Assembly: GCA_019918135.1 (NCBI GenBank)
Contig: WBZZ01002626.1
Coordinates: 18,501-82,500 of the forward strand
Direction of reading: 5' to 3'
Source: Paulinella micropora
Lineage: Eukaryota; Cercozoa; Imbricatea; Euglyphida; Paulinellidae
DNA: 64,000 nt
In this document: positions 22,021 to 32,439 of the stretch, one piece after another
Layout of the letters: every line of letters begins with the position of its first letter
Numbering within the stretch: position 1 is the first letter of the stretch
The notes under the pieces: generated by a model
Database searches by the model: none
What the model saw: only the letters and a program-made list of their open reading frames with translations
Told to the model about the DNA's origin: nothing
Made by a program: the position numbers and the translations under genes

Positions 22021-22898
22021 TTATTTTACTTTTTCCGATAACTGCTCCTTCGGTTCTTCTTCTTCGTGGTGCTCTTCAACATTAGTCTTTAATAATTCTG
22101 ACGGTCGGACTAAGTCCTCTTCTGATAGTATAACTTTGAAGCCTTTCCGGCCCTTAACCTTAAATATAGTTTTACTGAATTGCTTGTCGCCTTTAGAAAA
22201 AATAGTTCTTTCTAATTCCTTTCTTACTCTTGTACCATTAGGGAATTCATTAATTAAAGGATTTCTGTATATTTCTTGAGTGTTTTTTTCAGTCCCTTCA
22301 AAAACATTAATCGGAACTGCTTTAATTGTTGTATGATATGTTTTATCATAAGCATCAACAACCTCATGAATAATAGGAACCCATTGAAAATTTTCATTAA
22401 ATTCCCATATTAAGTTTAATTCATTTCGTATTGTTCTAATAAACCTATCAATTATACCCATTGTTCTGTGATCGCCTACTTGGACAGTCCTATGTTCAAT
22501 ATTATTTTGTCTGAAATATTCAGACACTTGTCCTTTGAATTCACCACCATTATCTGAAGTAGTTCTTTCAGGAACTTTTTTGGTAAATATTTTTTTAACC
22601 CTTCTAAGACATAACCAGTTGTTTTATTTTTGACTGGCTCAATCCACCCACGACGGCTATATACATCAATAGCAACTAATCCAAAATTATAGTTAGCATT
22701 ACCTTTCTTTGTTGCAACCTTTGACATATCCATTAAATCAATAAATACTTGACTTAGTGGTTTTGCTTCTGGTGATGTTATCGTGTTCCATATCTTAGCG
22801 GACTTTGATTGAAAATGTATTTCGGCCACTTCTTCAAGTTTTTCTTTCCGCTCTGTCTGCTCAGGAGTTTCTTGTTGCTGACTATGTTTGTAGTCCAT
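22021..22898 (-). pseudogene. Polinton integrase (rve family), copy 2
   Basis: Same domains as the copy 1 gene: Q/E/K-rich start MDYKHSQQQETPEQTERKEK, rve core with FIDLMDMSK and DNGGEFK-type blocks, and a basic C-terminal region. The tail here extends further than in copy 1 (VEEHHEEEEPKEQLSEKVK), an acidic end with a His cluster. It is the outermost gene at the left end. Part of a broken element. Confidence 0.8.
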
Positions 22899-22899
22899 T

Positions 22900-23020
22900 G
22901 ATATTTTAGAATTGCGTTTCGTGCTCCGCACTCTCACTTATTCTAAAACATCGTTTTTTCTTTTTCTTTTTATTTAATTGCAGACGATGTTTGTTGAAGA
23001 CATAGTCTGAAACAAATATC
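22900..23020. repeat. Cloverleaf-type palindromic repeat 3 (filled site; copy 1 empty)
   Basis: GATATTTTAGAATTG...CAAATATC with a core AAACATCG...CGATGTTT hairpin, a TTTCGTGCTCCGCACTCTC arm and a TTGAAGACATAGTCTGAAA arm. It sits between the integrase and charged-protein genes. At the same place in copy 1 (about 1655-1672) there is only GATATATTATC, a short palindromic target-like site. Confidence 0.75.
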
Positions 23021-23049
23021 AAAATTTTAAAAACACTCTGTCTATTTCA

Positions 23050-23541
23050 TTATTTTTTTTCCTTCTTGCTTGGCTTCTCTGCTTGATTATAAACATTAAC
23101 TGATATGTTTGACTTCTTACTATTTCCTTTCTTAGATTTAGGCTTCGGCTCTTCTTCTTCACTTTCTTCACTTTCGCTTTCGCTCTCATCAGGCTCTGGC
23201 ACAGGCTTTTTACTTACTTTCTTCTTTGCTTCCGCTTTCTTTCTTCTTATTTTCATCTTAGCCATCTTTTCAGCAATGATATCAGTAAAATCACATTCTT
23301 CATCGCTATCACTGCTTTCTTCTGGTGTATCATCTTGGTCTTTTCCATTAATGATATCATTAGCAACACCCATTTCTGCCATGCGGTTTATCTTTTCCTC
23401 CATCTCTTTATCATCGCCTACATAAGCCTTTCTACACTTTGCTAATTTCTCTTTTGCTATTTCAATCTTTTGCTGTTTCTTACTCTTAATACTTTCCACA
23501 GCCTTACCCCAGTTCTTACGACTTGCTTCGGGAGACGGCAT
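23050..23541 (-). CDS. Charged acidic/lysine-rich conserved protein, copy 2
   Basis: 163 residues, whole-looking. It starts MPSPEASRKNWGKAVESIKS, has a Lys-rich helix, acidic Ser/Asp/Glu runs, a KKVSKKPVPEPDESESE stretch, and a tail ISVNVYNQAEKPSKKEKK. The composition is typical of nuclear or DNA-associated proteins, but no family is recognised. The DNA mirror of its Glu/Ser runs produces spurious Ser/Leu-rich frames on the other strand. Confidence 0.55.
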   Translation of the reverse strand: MPSPEASRKNWGKAVESIKSKKQQKIEIAKEKLAKCRKAYVGDDKEMEEKINRMAEMGVANDIINGKDQDDTPEESSDSDEECDFTDIIAEKMAKMKIRRKKAEAKKKVSKKPVPEPDESESESEESEEEEPKPKSKKGNSKKSNISVNVYNQAEKPSKKEKK

Positions 23542-23603
23542 TTATACTAAGATTAATATATTTTAGTATTTTTAAATAAATAAATAAATAAATAATATAA
23601 CGT

Positions 23604-26600
23604 CCCAATATAAATCATTACTTGGTCTTAATGAGTTGGCTGTTGATAGTCTAAACATACTGAACTTAGACTTAACGAACACAAACATAGTCGGTCTGAA
23701 TACAGACAGAGTGCCAGAAGATGCAGATCTCGTAAATCTTTATTACACTGATAACCGCTTTGACACACGGCTCGCTTTAAAATCAACAACAGACCTAAAA
23801 GAAGGACTTAATTATTATTAGACTGACGGCCGATTTGACACACGGATCGCTTTAAAATCAACTACGGATATCAAAGAAGGAAGCCGTTTATACTACACAG
23901 AGCAACGAGTAAGGGATAATGACGAAGTCAAAGCCTCAACTCAACACCGCTCTAATACTTCCAATCCGCACCAAACCAGTTTATATAATTTGATAGACAC
24001 AAACATATTTGCACAAGCGAGCGGTCAATACTTAACTTACAACGATGTAGAAGGCAAATGGAAGAATACAGCCCTTGGTTCAATTGATACACTTTCAGAT
24101 GTGGTTATAACCGCACCAATAGCAATGAATAGTTATCTAACATATAATTCAATAAACTGGGTAAATAAAACATTTCCGATAAATTTTGATGAAACAGGCA
24201 ATATTCGTATGGGAAGGAAGAATATAACAGGAGTTAATTTACTAAATACCAAAGATGTTGATGAATGGATATTTGAACACCAAGATAATAATGATAAAGT
24301 TTCAGCGAGTGGAAATATAGATAGCCACAGCGATGTTACAATAACAGGCTTCCCAGCAGATAACCAACTGTTTATTTATAGCACGGGGCAATGGAGAAAC
24401 ACCACACCACCCTTTCTTAGATTAGACGGCACTGCTAGTATGACGGGGGCACTAAATATGGAGGTTTTGCTATTTCAGGGGCTTCTACATATAATGGAAT
24501 TAATCTCGCTAATCTCGCAGTTGATGGTTCGGTGGTCAAACTAACAGGAGACCAAACCATAGCGGGTATTAAAACATTTAGCAGTATAATAAATGCGAGT
24601 GCGGGTCTTGATATGAAAAGTCAAAGCATAACAAATGTAAATCAACTAAATGGCAGGTCTATCACAACTTGGCTATCAGAGCACGACTCCAACAACGCGA
24701 AAGTGTCGGCGAGTGGAAGTATTGATACACATAGCGATGTGATTATAATAACAGCAGCAGATAATCAACTACTCATTTATAGCACTGGACAATGGAGAAA
24801 CGTGGCATCGCCATTTCTTAGATTAGACGGCACAGTCAGTATGACGGGAGGACTAAATATGGGAAACCAAAGCATAACAAATGTAAATCTTGTTGATGGT
24901 GTGGATGTTTCTGTCCTTGATACTTCGGCAGTTAAAACCTCAGGAAACCAAACCATAACAGGAATTAAGACATATAGCAGTGGTGTGGAAATAACGGGAA
25001 ATTCAATCAATTCAACAACAAAGGGCACATTCATCGTTTTCAATTCTACAAGTAATATCGGGTCAATTGCTAGTTTGGATATGAACACGGCAACATATTA
25101 CAACTTTGAAATTTCTGCGAAAAAAATAAGTTTTATTATTGACGGGACGATTGTTTCGTGGTTTAATGCTACTGGCTTAGATTGTAATAGTAGTAGGATT
25201 GTTAATCTAGGAGCACCACAAAATGCGAATGAAGCGGTAAATAGGCAATATCTAGATGACAATTGTGTGAGACCAAACCATAACAGGAAGTAAAACATTT
25301 AATGGGGCGAGCACTGTGATAAAATATCTAACTTTAACGAACAATACCGATTTTAATAATCAAACTATCATTAATGGTGGAAATATAACATATAATGGGG
25401 CGAGGATATTAAACCAAAATGGAGGAGATATATTCTTTTCACAGACATCAGGAGATTATCAATATTTCTTATTTACTCTAAATACCGCTACAAGTGGAAC
25501 CGCGAACCAACGAGGTTATGTATTTACGAATGTAGCATTTGATGCAAAAGGAGCAGGTCTTTATATTCCAAAAGTTATTTACGAATGTAGCATTTGATGC
25601 AAAAGGAGCAGGTCTTTATATTTCAAAACTTTTGGATAATAAAAGTGCTTCGTCTGACATTGTCCGTTTTAACAATGCTGGCGGTATGCGGTTTTATGGT
25701 GCTTTGGATATGAACTCAAACAACATAACAAGTGCTGGAACAATAACGGGAACTACATTAACGGCAACTGCTGGTATGACTACAACAACATTAACAACGA
25801 GCGACAAAATAACAACAGCATCAGGCAAACCAATAATCATAGGCAATACAACGAAAGGAATAGGAACAACAGGAGGCTTAGAATTGTATGGGACTTATAA
25901 TAATAATACAACTGGAGCACATTTGCAGGCTATTACAACAGAAGATATATATCCCACTTTTCAACTAACTAATTTAAGTCATAATAACATAAATATGACT
26001 TTTGATGCGTATTTAGATGCTGGCGGATGGAAATCAAGTTATGCGAGTTCTAATTTTCTAATTAGTAAATGGAATAATAAACTTAGATTTTTGTATGATA
26101 GCGGGAAAAATGTGGGGGTTGCTGTTCCTTGGTCTCTCGCTCTGGAACTTGACACATCGGGCTTATTAACAACGAAGGCAATAACAGCAAGCGGAGCGAT
26201 AACGGCAAATGCGGGTATATCAACAACAACGGCAACCGCGAGTGGATTAATAACAGCAAATGCGGGTATATCAACAACAACATTAACTGCGAGTGGATTA
26301 ATAACGGCAAATGCGGGGATTACATACTCTGGGGTGCTAACTACCACAACTAATAATGGAGCGAAAATAGGAATTCAAGGACAAACAGACGGGACGAATG
26401 CGAGAGGAATATTTGTATGGGATACTACTGATCCAAACTGGGGGATTTATATGTCTCAGTCTGGAGCAAATAAATCATTAAGTGGAGGAACAGCACCAGC
26501 AGGAGGAGAAGGCGGAGGATTAACTTCTTATGCTATTAGATTTAGAGTGAATAATTCTTCAACTAGTGGGTTCATATGGGAGAATAGTTCAAATACTGCT

Positions 26601-27126
26601 TTAATGTCTTTGAAAGCAAGTGATGGACAATTATGGGTATTGTCTAATCCAATTCAATATTCAGACGGAGAAAAAAAAGAAGATATAAAGGAATGCTTAG
26701 GCTTAGATTTTATTAATAAGTTAAATCCAGTCTGCTATCGTATGATTGATGATAACAAGAAACAGAGAACGGGTTTAATAGCACAGAAATTAGAAGAAAT
26801 ACTAACAGAAATGAATATGCTAGATTTTGGCGGTTTTATAAAAGAAACAATTATTTATGGTTCCGTGTCCAAAGCAAAGAAAAGAATGCGCATTGAAAGG
26901 TGTGAGCGTTAATCCAGAAGATGTTAAATGTGTTGATAGTGGTGATGTCGGTTATGGTATAGGTTATTCCGAGTTTATCGCCCCGTTAATTAAAGCGGTT
27001 CAACAATTATCAGAAAATATAGTTAATTTAGAAAAAGAAAATAAACTTTTACTTAATATACTACAAGACCAAACCAACCAATTAGCAGAAATCAGAGTGG
27101 CCGTTCTTGATAATGTCAAACAATAA
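23604..27126 (+). pseudogene. Fibre protein with repeats and C-terminal S74 chaperone, copy 2
   Basis: Same layout as copy 1: N-terminal DNRFDTRLALKSTTDLKEG repeats, two large SIDTHSDV/STGQWRN modules, an ITANAGISTTT shaft, and an S74 end (PIQYSDGEKKEDIKECLG, RTGLIAQKLEEIL). Close to the shaft end there are clean 51-bp tandem units starting near 26211, 26262 and 26313 (17 residues each). The middle differs from copy 1 in repeat number and sequence, while the S74 end is almost identical, a pattern typical of receptor-facing fibres. Broken in several places. Confidence 0.75.
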
Positions 27127-27468
27127 TACAACTAGACTTCACAGACCACCACCTATTATGGATATGGATGGCAAACTAACTCCAGAACTAAAATCTCGTG
27201 TTCTTGAAGTAGAACTAAAGACTGAGGAAAAAAAAATAGAGCACGAATTGGAAGATAACTGGAATTGTTGTTGTATAAAAAACAGACCGACAGGTGCCGA
27301 CTTATTAAATACTTATTTCAAATGGGTATCATTATTGCCATTATAACCCTTTGTATCGTGAGGCTATCTGAAAAGAACTTGCCGTGCGAGGTTGCTAACA
27401 CTTATGTCGGAATCCTAACATTGCTTATCGGCATTTGCCTTCCATCACCTTCTTCAAGTAAGAAATGA
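27113..27468 (+). pseudogene. Small membrane protein downstream of fibre, copy 2
   Basis: MSNNNTTRLHRPPPIMDMDG start, charged middle with a CCC cluster, and hydrophobic segments GIIIAIITLCIVRLS and VGILTLLIGICLP near the end. Overlaps the fibre end exactly as in copy 1. One or two membrane spans. Function unknown. Confidence 0.45.
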
Positions 27469-27581
27469 TATTTTACTCATGCACTTCGTGCCTTCGTAAA
27501 ACATCGTCCACCATTAAAGTATAAAAACGATGTTTGAGAATAAGCGAGAGTGCGTAGCACGAAGCGCAATTCTCAAATATC
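27467..27581. repeat. Cloverleaf-type palindromic repeat 4
   Basis: Same position and core (AAAACATCGTCCACCATTAA then CGATGTTT) as repeat 1 in copy 1. It carries a slightly longer left arm (ACTCATGCACTTCGTGCCTTCG) and a GAGAATAAGCGAGAGTGCGT right arm closing with ATTCTCAAATATC. Presence in both copies shows that this insertion predates their split. Confidence 0.7.
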
Positions 27582-27828
27582 AAAGAAATGAGCACTCGTA
27601 TAAATGTATTTTATACCAAGAACTATCGCTGGCACAGATTAAAGGAATGGCTTCATCAAAACTAACACACCAATCACTCATAGGCTTATGCACACATTTA
27701 AATTTAGTTTCTATTCTTTGCTTTATACAATAAGCACAACTCTCATTTTTTTTCTCACTGACCCGTGAGTAAAAGTCGCAGGCAGTCCGACCTAACACAG
27801 ACCACATAAACAAGAATATTAAAATCAT
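27580..27828 (-). CDS. Secreted cysteine-rich small protein, copy 2
   Basis: 82 residues. Hydrophobic leader MILIFLFMWSVLG, then TACDFYSRVSEKKNESCAYC, KFKCVHKPMSDWCVSF and an end YECSFL. The leader and about seven or eight cysteines point to a small secreted disulfide-bonded protein, unusual in a Polinton. It is encoded against the direction of its neighbours and is conserved in copy 1. Function unknown; a receptor-blocking or effector role is speculation. Confidence 0.5.
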   Translation of the reverse strand: MILIFLFMWSVLGRTACDFYSRVSEKKNESCAYCIKQRIETKFKCVHKPMSDWCVSFDEAIPLICASDSSWYKIHLYECSFL

Positions 27829-27850
27829 TTTTTTATATTATACAAAATAT

Positions 27851-28216
27851 ATGATGAGTGAGTTCAAATACCAAAAGATTATTTTTCTGAGCAATGATTT
27901 TGCTGGAGGAAGCAAAACATTTAATAAAAATATTCAAACGTCATTCACACCAACCAAAATGAATGTTAAGTTTATCCACTATATGAACGACTAGACAGAG
28001 ACAAAAACCAGAATTCTTTATATGGACAGAATTGGAATTATTGGAACATTTGCGGACAGCACCACAGCAAACATTTCAAATCTCGGTTATAATTTGGGTG
28101 TTGTCAGATGGACTGACGGACAATATACATTTAAAGTCCTTGAAACCGACAGCAGAAATATTGACACAGGAAATTTAGCAGGCCGAATTGTCATATGCTT
28201 AGAATTCGTTGCGTAG
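27851..28216 (+). pseudogene. Conserved 120-residue Polinton protein, copy 2
   Basis: Close relative of the 6751-7110 gene: FKYQKIIFLSNDFAGGSKTF start, MNVKFIHYMND, GIIGTFADSTTANISNLGYN and an end GRIVICLEFVA. Predicted beta-rich. It sits between the secreted-type gene and the packaging ATPase. Possibly a capsid accessory protein. Confidence 0.45.
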
Positions 28217-28269
28217 CAACAATGTATGAATTTAGAAATTCATGACTATTTCTTGCTTAATAATATACG

Positions 28270-29089
28270 ATGATGAAGATTAATAATGTCAAGGTGAAGC
28301 CTGTAAAACAAGAGGGTGATGGAAATAAAAAAGCAAAAGGTTATAAATTATTCAACGAACCTTACGCAAATATATTTCTACTCGCCCGTAAGAAGAGCGG
28401 GAAAACGACAGCACTCTTTGAAATACTGAAACGGACTACAGACACAAAAACCCGTATTGTCATTATTGCTTCAACGATACACAAGGACTACATATAAAGC
28501 AATGGTAAAGCACTTTCAGAACAGAGGAAACCCGATGACAATATATACCTTTCTTAAATCAGATGGTGTAAATGTTATTGATTATGAGTTAGACAAACTG
28601 AATAGACATGACGAGCAACACGAAGGAGAAGTAAAACAGGACAAAGAGGAAATAGAGAAACCACAATTTTTATACTTTGGAAAAGAAGAAAAAAAGAAAA
28701 CTACAGAACCAAAAGAACGACCCAGCAAGTATATTTCTCCAGAGGTTGTTTTTGTTTTGGATGATTTAGGGAGTGGATTAAGAGACAAGTCCGTAAGTGA
28801 TTTGTTAAAAAAGAACAGACACTATAAAAGTAAGGTTATTATGTCTAGTCAGTATTTGAACGACCTACGGCCAGAAGCCATTAAGCAGTTAGATTATTTA
28901 TTAATCTTTCCGGGTCAGTCTCAGGACAAAATGGAACTCGTGTATAAACACTTAGACCTATCTTTTGACTTTGATTACTTTCTTCAAAAGTATCACGAAG
29001 CAACAAAGGAGAGATTTAATTTTCTTTATGTCTCAAGTGTTGATGACGAATTACGGAAGAATTTTAATTTAGCCTATCGCATTCGATAG
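28270..29089 (+). pseudogene. FtsK/A32-type DNA-packaging ATPase, copy 2
   Basis: Walker A LLARKKSGKTTALFEIL and Walker B VVFVLDDLGSGLRDKS, with a charged insert between (DEQHEGEVKQDKEEIEKP) and a KSKVIMSSQYLNDLRPEA sensor segment. Nearly identical to copy 1 outside the charged insert. Part of a broken element. Confidence 0.75.
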
Positions 29090-29166
29090 GCAATTGTCCC
29101 GTAAGGTGACAAATTTTCGTCTAAAATAATTATTTGATTTTTAAATATTTTTTTTTTCATAGTATA

Positions 29167-29484
29167 ATGGTAGTAAAAACAACTCGTGTTGAAGTCATTC
29201 CAACAATCGGCAAACGAACTATTAACTCAAGCACCAACATGGCTGGAGGTAAAAAGAAAACTGTACGGAAGAAGGGCAAGGGGCAGGCTGGCGGTAAAAT
29301 TAACTGGCAAAAAGTGGGTAAAACCGCAATGGCTGTTGATAAATTTCTTCGCAATAATAAGTTAATCTCTAGGACTGCGGGAGCATTAAGTAGCGTCGGG
29401 GTACCTTACGCTGGTAGTGTTGGTGCTGTAGCATCAAGACTTGGGTATGGTAAGCAGAGAGGACGAGGTGCCCTTAAATTTTAA
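29167..29484 (+). CDS. Small basic core/minor virion protein, copy 2
   Basis: About 105 residues, whole-looking. MVVKTTRVEVIPTIGKRTIN start, a basic stretch GGKKKTVRKKGKGQAGGKIN, then ISRTAGALSSVGVPYAGSVG and a Lys/Arg end. The N-terminal 30 residues differ from copy 1 while the rest is conserved, which suggests a removable leader. GG and AGG sites could be cut by the element's protease. Confidence 0.5.
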   Translation: MVVKTTRVEVIPTIGKRTINSSTNMAGGKKKTVRKKGKGQAGGKINWQKVGKTAMAVDKFLRNNKLISRTAGALSSVGVPYAGSVGAVASRLGYGKQRGRGALKF

Positions 29485-29485
29485 A

Positions 29486-29606
29486 GATATTTTGTTCTGA
29501 CTTCGTCATCACAAAACATCGACGACCATTATTTTTTCTTAAAATAAAAAATCGATGTTTTAGAATAAGCGAGAATGCGAAGCATGAAGCGCAATTCTAA
29601 AATATC
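29486..29606. repeat. Cloverleaf-type palindromic repeat 5
   Basis: GATATTTTGTTCTGACTTCG arm, core AAACATCG...CGATGTTT, GAATAAGCGAGAATGCGAAG arm and AATTCTAAAATATC end. It sits immediately upstream of the NKSGKPYII-type basic protein remnant. The same interval of copy 1 has an AT-rich stretch with no such element. Confidence 0.7.
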
Positions 29607-29788
29607 AAAGGTAAGACCCCGCGGGTTTATAGGAATAAGAGCGGGAAACCATATATTATCCAGAATGGTAAAAAATATTATCTTAATTTCGGTAAAAAGA
29701 CAAATGATATGAGCACACTTCAAATCGTTAAACTTTTTATGAAATACTTGAGCAGACCAAATGCAAAGAAAAAAACAAGAAGGAAGAC
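29607..29788 (+). pseudogene. Remnant of small basic protein gene, copy 2
   Basis: Translates to a segment matching the NKSGRPYIIQKGKKYYLNFG core of the copy 1 gene at 8353-8655 and the following MSTLQIVKL block. It directly abuts the palindromic repeat on its left. Part of a broken element. Confidence 0.4.
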
Positions 29789-30769
29789 TTGCGAAAAGTC
29801 CAGAATTTGTCTGAGATTGAACAAAATACGAGAACAGCCATTAATGACCACTTAGACAAACTCAGAAAGGAGAAATACGAAAAGATTGATGAGATAGACC
29901 AAAAAGAGAAAAAAGCACGAGTTGATGCTGAAGAAGAAAAGAAGAGGCAAGAAAGAAAAAACATAGCAGATGCTAAGGAAAGGCAGGATGAGTTAGCAAG
30001 GATACACCGCAATGAATTATCCGATATCAAGGAACGACAAGAACAAAAAGCCAGAGAACTAAGAAGGGAGCAAAAACTCATAGATGATGTAAAATATGAA
30101 GAAGATAGAAAAAATAGGATACAAGCATTACCACCACCACAATATCAATACATTATGCCACCACAAGAACAACAGGCACAGCCAGAGGTAAAAGTTAAAC
30201 CAAATAAAGAATTTGAAGACTATAAAAAATCAATCATAAATTCTGGAGTTTTTACTCAAGCAGATATAGATAATTGGGAACCTAGTAAAATACAAAGTAT
30301 AGCAGAAAGAATAAAAGAATTTCAAAAGCAACAAATAACAATAGATGATATGAAAAAAATGCTAGGAGCACAAGAAGCATTAAATAAAAATATAGGAAAC
30401 CAACTAGAGGAGGCTAAATACAGATTAATGTTGAAGAATGGATTGTCAAATAGTAATGCTGAAAAAAAACCGACTATTAAATTTCTTGGTGAAGCATTAA
30501 GGGATAAACTTAAAAATGAAGGCCACGATGTTGAAGGTTGGAACCAAAGGGCATCATGGATAATAGACAAAATCGTACATAAAATAGATGTTGGACAAAA
30601 GAAGGACGAAGTAAAAAAGAAACTCGCAGAATATTTGGGATTACAAACGGGAACTGGTTTAGAAGATTTGATTAATAAAGTGTTTTCCGTAAAAAACATT
30701 AAAAAGTATTTATCACGAAAAGAATGGGTTCATTCAATGAGAAAAAAGATTATGTTAATGCTCTTATAA
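29789..30769 (+). CDS. Coiled-coil protein, copy 2
   Basis: 326 residues, whole-looking. A long coiled coil (residues about 1-105, QNTRTAINDHLDKLRKEKYE and onward), a Pro/Gln linker (PPPQYQYIMPPQEQQ), then a helical domain with GVFTQADIDNWEPSKIQSIA and DMKKMLGAQEALNKNIGN. The end overlaps the protease start. Possible scaffold or virion core protein; no family recognised. Confidence 0.55.
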   Translation: MRKVQNLSEIEQNTRTAINDHLDKLRKEKYEKIDEIDQKEKKARVDAEEEKKRQERKNIADAKERQDELARIHRNELSDIKERQEQKARELRREQKLIDDVKYEEDRKNRIQALPPPQYQYIMPPQEQQAQPEVKVKPNKEFEDYKKSIINSGVFTQADIDNWEPSKIQSIAERIKEFQKQQITIDDMKKMLGAQEALNKNIGNQLEEAKYRLMLKNGLSNSNAEKKPTIKFLGEALRDKLKNEGHDVEGWNQRASWIIDKIVHKIDVGQKKDEVKKKLAEYLGLQTGTGLEDLINKVFSVKNIKKYLSRKEWVHSMRKKIMLMLL

Positions 30770-31482
30770 ATAAATATAGAAATGAACAGCAACCAGAGCA
30801 ACCACAGCCTGAGCCCCAGCAACAGCAACCAGAAGAGACAACCATACCCCCGAGCGTCGCGGAGACACCAGCGCAACAGCAATCAGAGCCACAGCCAGAG
30901 GAGCCACAGCCAGATGAGCGAAGCGATTTGGAAGGGCTTGTCCCCTCACAACAAGAGCCACAGCAACCAGAGGAACAAACTGGAGAGGGTCGCGGTTTAA
31001 TGACTAATGAAATAGATGATATAATGAAAAAATATGGATGGTATATCGGAGCAATAGCCAGTGATGAAATCTATAAGTTGAAGCCCGGAAGCAGAAAGCG
31101 ATACGGATTTATTATGAATTTAGACAATCACAAGCAAGCGGGGTCTCATTGGATGGCAATATGGATAAGTCTAGATAAAGACAGGAGTGTTGAAGTGTAT
31201 GACCCTTTAGCACTTTACGAGCCAACTGAAGACTTTCAACAACAAATGAAACAACTAATTGACCGAAGCCGCCCAAACACATATCTATTAATGAAAGTAA
31301 ATAAGGTTAAAAATCAATCAAACACCTCAGACACGTGCGGTTGGCATAGTATGAGGTTTTTAATGGAGCGAGCAAAAGGTATTAAATTCAAATTTGCCAG
31401 TGGCTACACAGACTTAAAAGAAGAAGAAGCAGAAAAATTAAAAGCTCAGAATGGTTATGGCCATTTTGACACATATATATAA
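30724..31482 (+). CDS. Adenain-like cysteine protease, copy 2
   Basis: 252 residues, looks whole. A Gln/Pro/Glu-rich N-terminal 90 residues is followed by GWYIGAIASDEIYKLKPGSR, GSHWMAIW (catalytic His), VEVYDPLALY (Asp) and SDTCGWHSMRF (Cys), the order of the C5/Ulp1-like protease of Polintons and adenoviruses. Expected to mature the virion proteins. It overlaps the end of the coiled-coil gene and is followed by the minor capsid gene. Confidence 0.75.
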   Translation: MGSFNEKKDYVNALINKYRNEQQPEQPQPEPQQQQPEETTIPPSVAETPAQQQSEPQPEEPQPDERSDLEGLVPSQQEPQQPEEQTGEGRGLMTNEIDDIMKKYGWYIGAIASDEIYKLKPGSRKRYGFIMNLDNHKQAGSHWMAIWISLDKDRSVEVYDPLALYEPTEDFQQQMKQLIDRSRPNTYLLMKVNKVKNQSNTSDTCGWHSMRFLMERAKGIKFKFASGYTDLKEEEAEKLKAQNGYGHFDTYI

Positions 31483-31544
31483 AAGATATTTTCTAATATA
31501 TAGATTTTTGAGGTTGTAGGTGGTTTTTATAAAAAGCACCTACG

Positions 31545-32357
31545 ATGGAGTACAAAGGTGGTCGGTCAAGTTCCATCTGTTACATAAATAGCAAAAACAG
31601 AATAACAGGCACAGATAGCGACTTCACACACGAAGTCAATATGAAGGGACTAGACAATCCAACACACTGCAAAATTCTTCATATCTATGTGCCGAAGTCG
31701 TATTACTCAGTTGCCAGTCCTCACAATACTTTTACATTATCCGAAGACGGGTATGAGGCTTTAATTACGATACCTGAGGGAAACTACACAATGAACAATT
31801 TAAGAAATAAGTTGTCGGAGGTACTGACGACAGAAAGTCCGAATGACTATACTTATGTCGTCTCAAGCAACAATACAAACACAGAAGCGGAGGATGGTAA
31901 ATTAACATTCAGTGTTTCAAATAATGGAGGTATTCAATCGCGGTTTATATTTGATGGTGAGACACGTATTCATGAGGTAATGGGTTTTGATAGAAATTCA
32001 ACATATTTCTTTGCTAATGATTTTATTAAATCGCCAAACGTAATTATTCTAACTGGTGAAAAGACTTTATACCTTCAATCGGACTTAGTTGGTGAAGGAG
32101 ATAATCATGTGCTTCAAGAAATATACACAGCCAACGAAATTCCTTTTGGTTCTGTCATTTACGACGGCTCTGGTAGTGAATACGGAAAAACATTGTCCAC
32201 TAATTCAAACAACGTATTCAGGTTTTACTTGACGGACGAAAACGACCAAGCAATTAATCTTAATGGTTTAGGTATCGTTATGACTTTATTGGTTTATCGT
32301 GAAACTAATTATTTTAGTTTATTTAATTCATTTTTCAATTTGTTGAAATCCAAGTGA
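31545..32357 (+). CDS. Minor capsid (penton-type) protein, copy 2
   Basis: 270 residues, looks whole. MEYKGGRSSSICYINSKNRI start, DSDFTHEVNMKGL block, predicted beta-rich throughout, and an end NLNGLGIVMTLLVYRETNYF. It would form the vertices of the capsid. About nine residues in ten match copy 1, in contrast to the divergent major capsid gene beside it. Confidence 0.7.
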   Translation: MEYKGGRSSSICYINSKNRITGTDSDFTHEVNMKGLDNPTHCKILHIYVPKSYYSVASPHNTFTLSEDGYEALITIPEGNYTMNNLRNKLSEVLTTESPNDYTYVVSSNNTNTEAEDGKLTFSVSNNGGIQSRFIFDGETRIHEVMGFDRNSTYFFANDFIKSPNVIILTGEKTLYLQSDLVGEGDNHVLQEIYTANEIPFGSVIYDGSGSEYGKTLSTNSNNVFRFYLTDENDQAINLNGLGIVMTLLVYRETNYFSLFNSFFNLLKSK

Positions 32358-32383
32358 TTGATATTTATTTTAATTATTTTTTT

Positions 32384-32395
32384 CTATAAATATAT
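32384..32395 (+). promoter_or_regulatory. TATA-like promoter of the major capsid gene, copy 2
   Basis: CTATAAATATAT after a T run, 44 bp before the ATG, matching the motif and spacing upstream of the copy 1 capsid gene. Confidence 0.45.
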
Positions 32396-32439
32396 TTCGT
32401 GTATTAATCAACTTACACCACTTAAAAACAAAACAAAAA

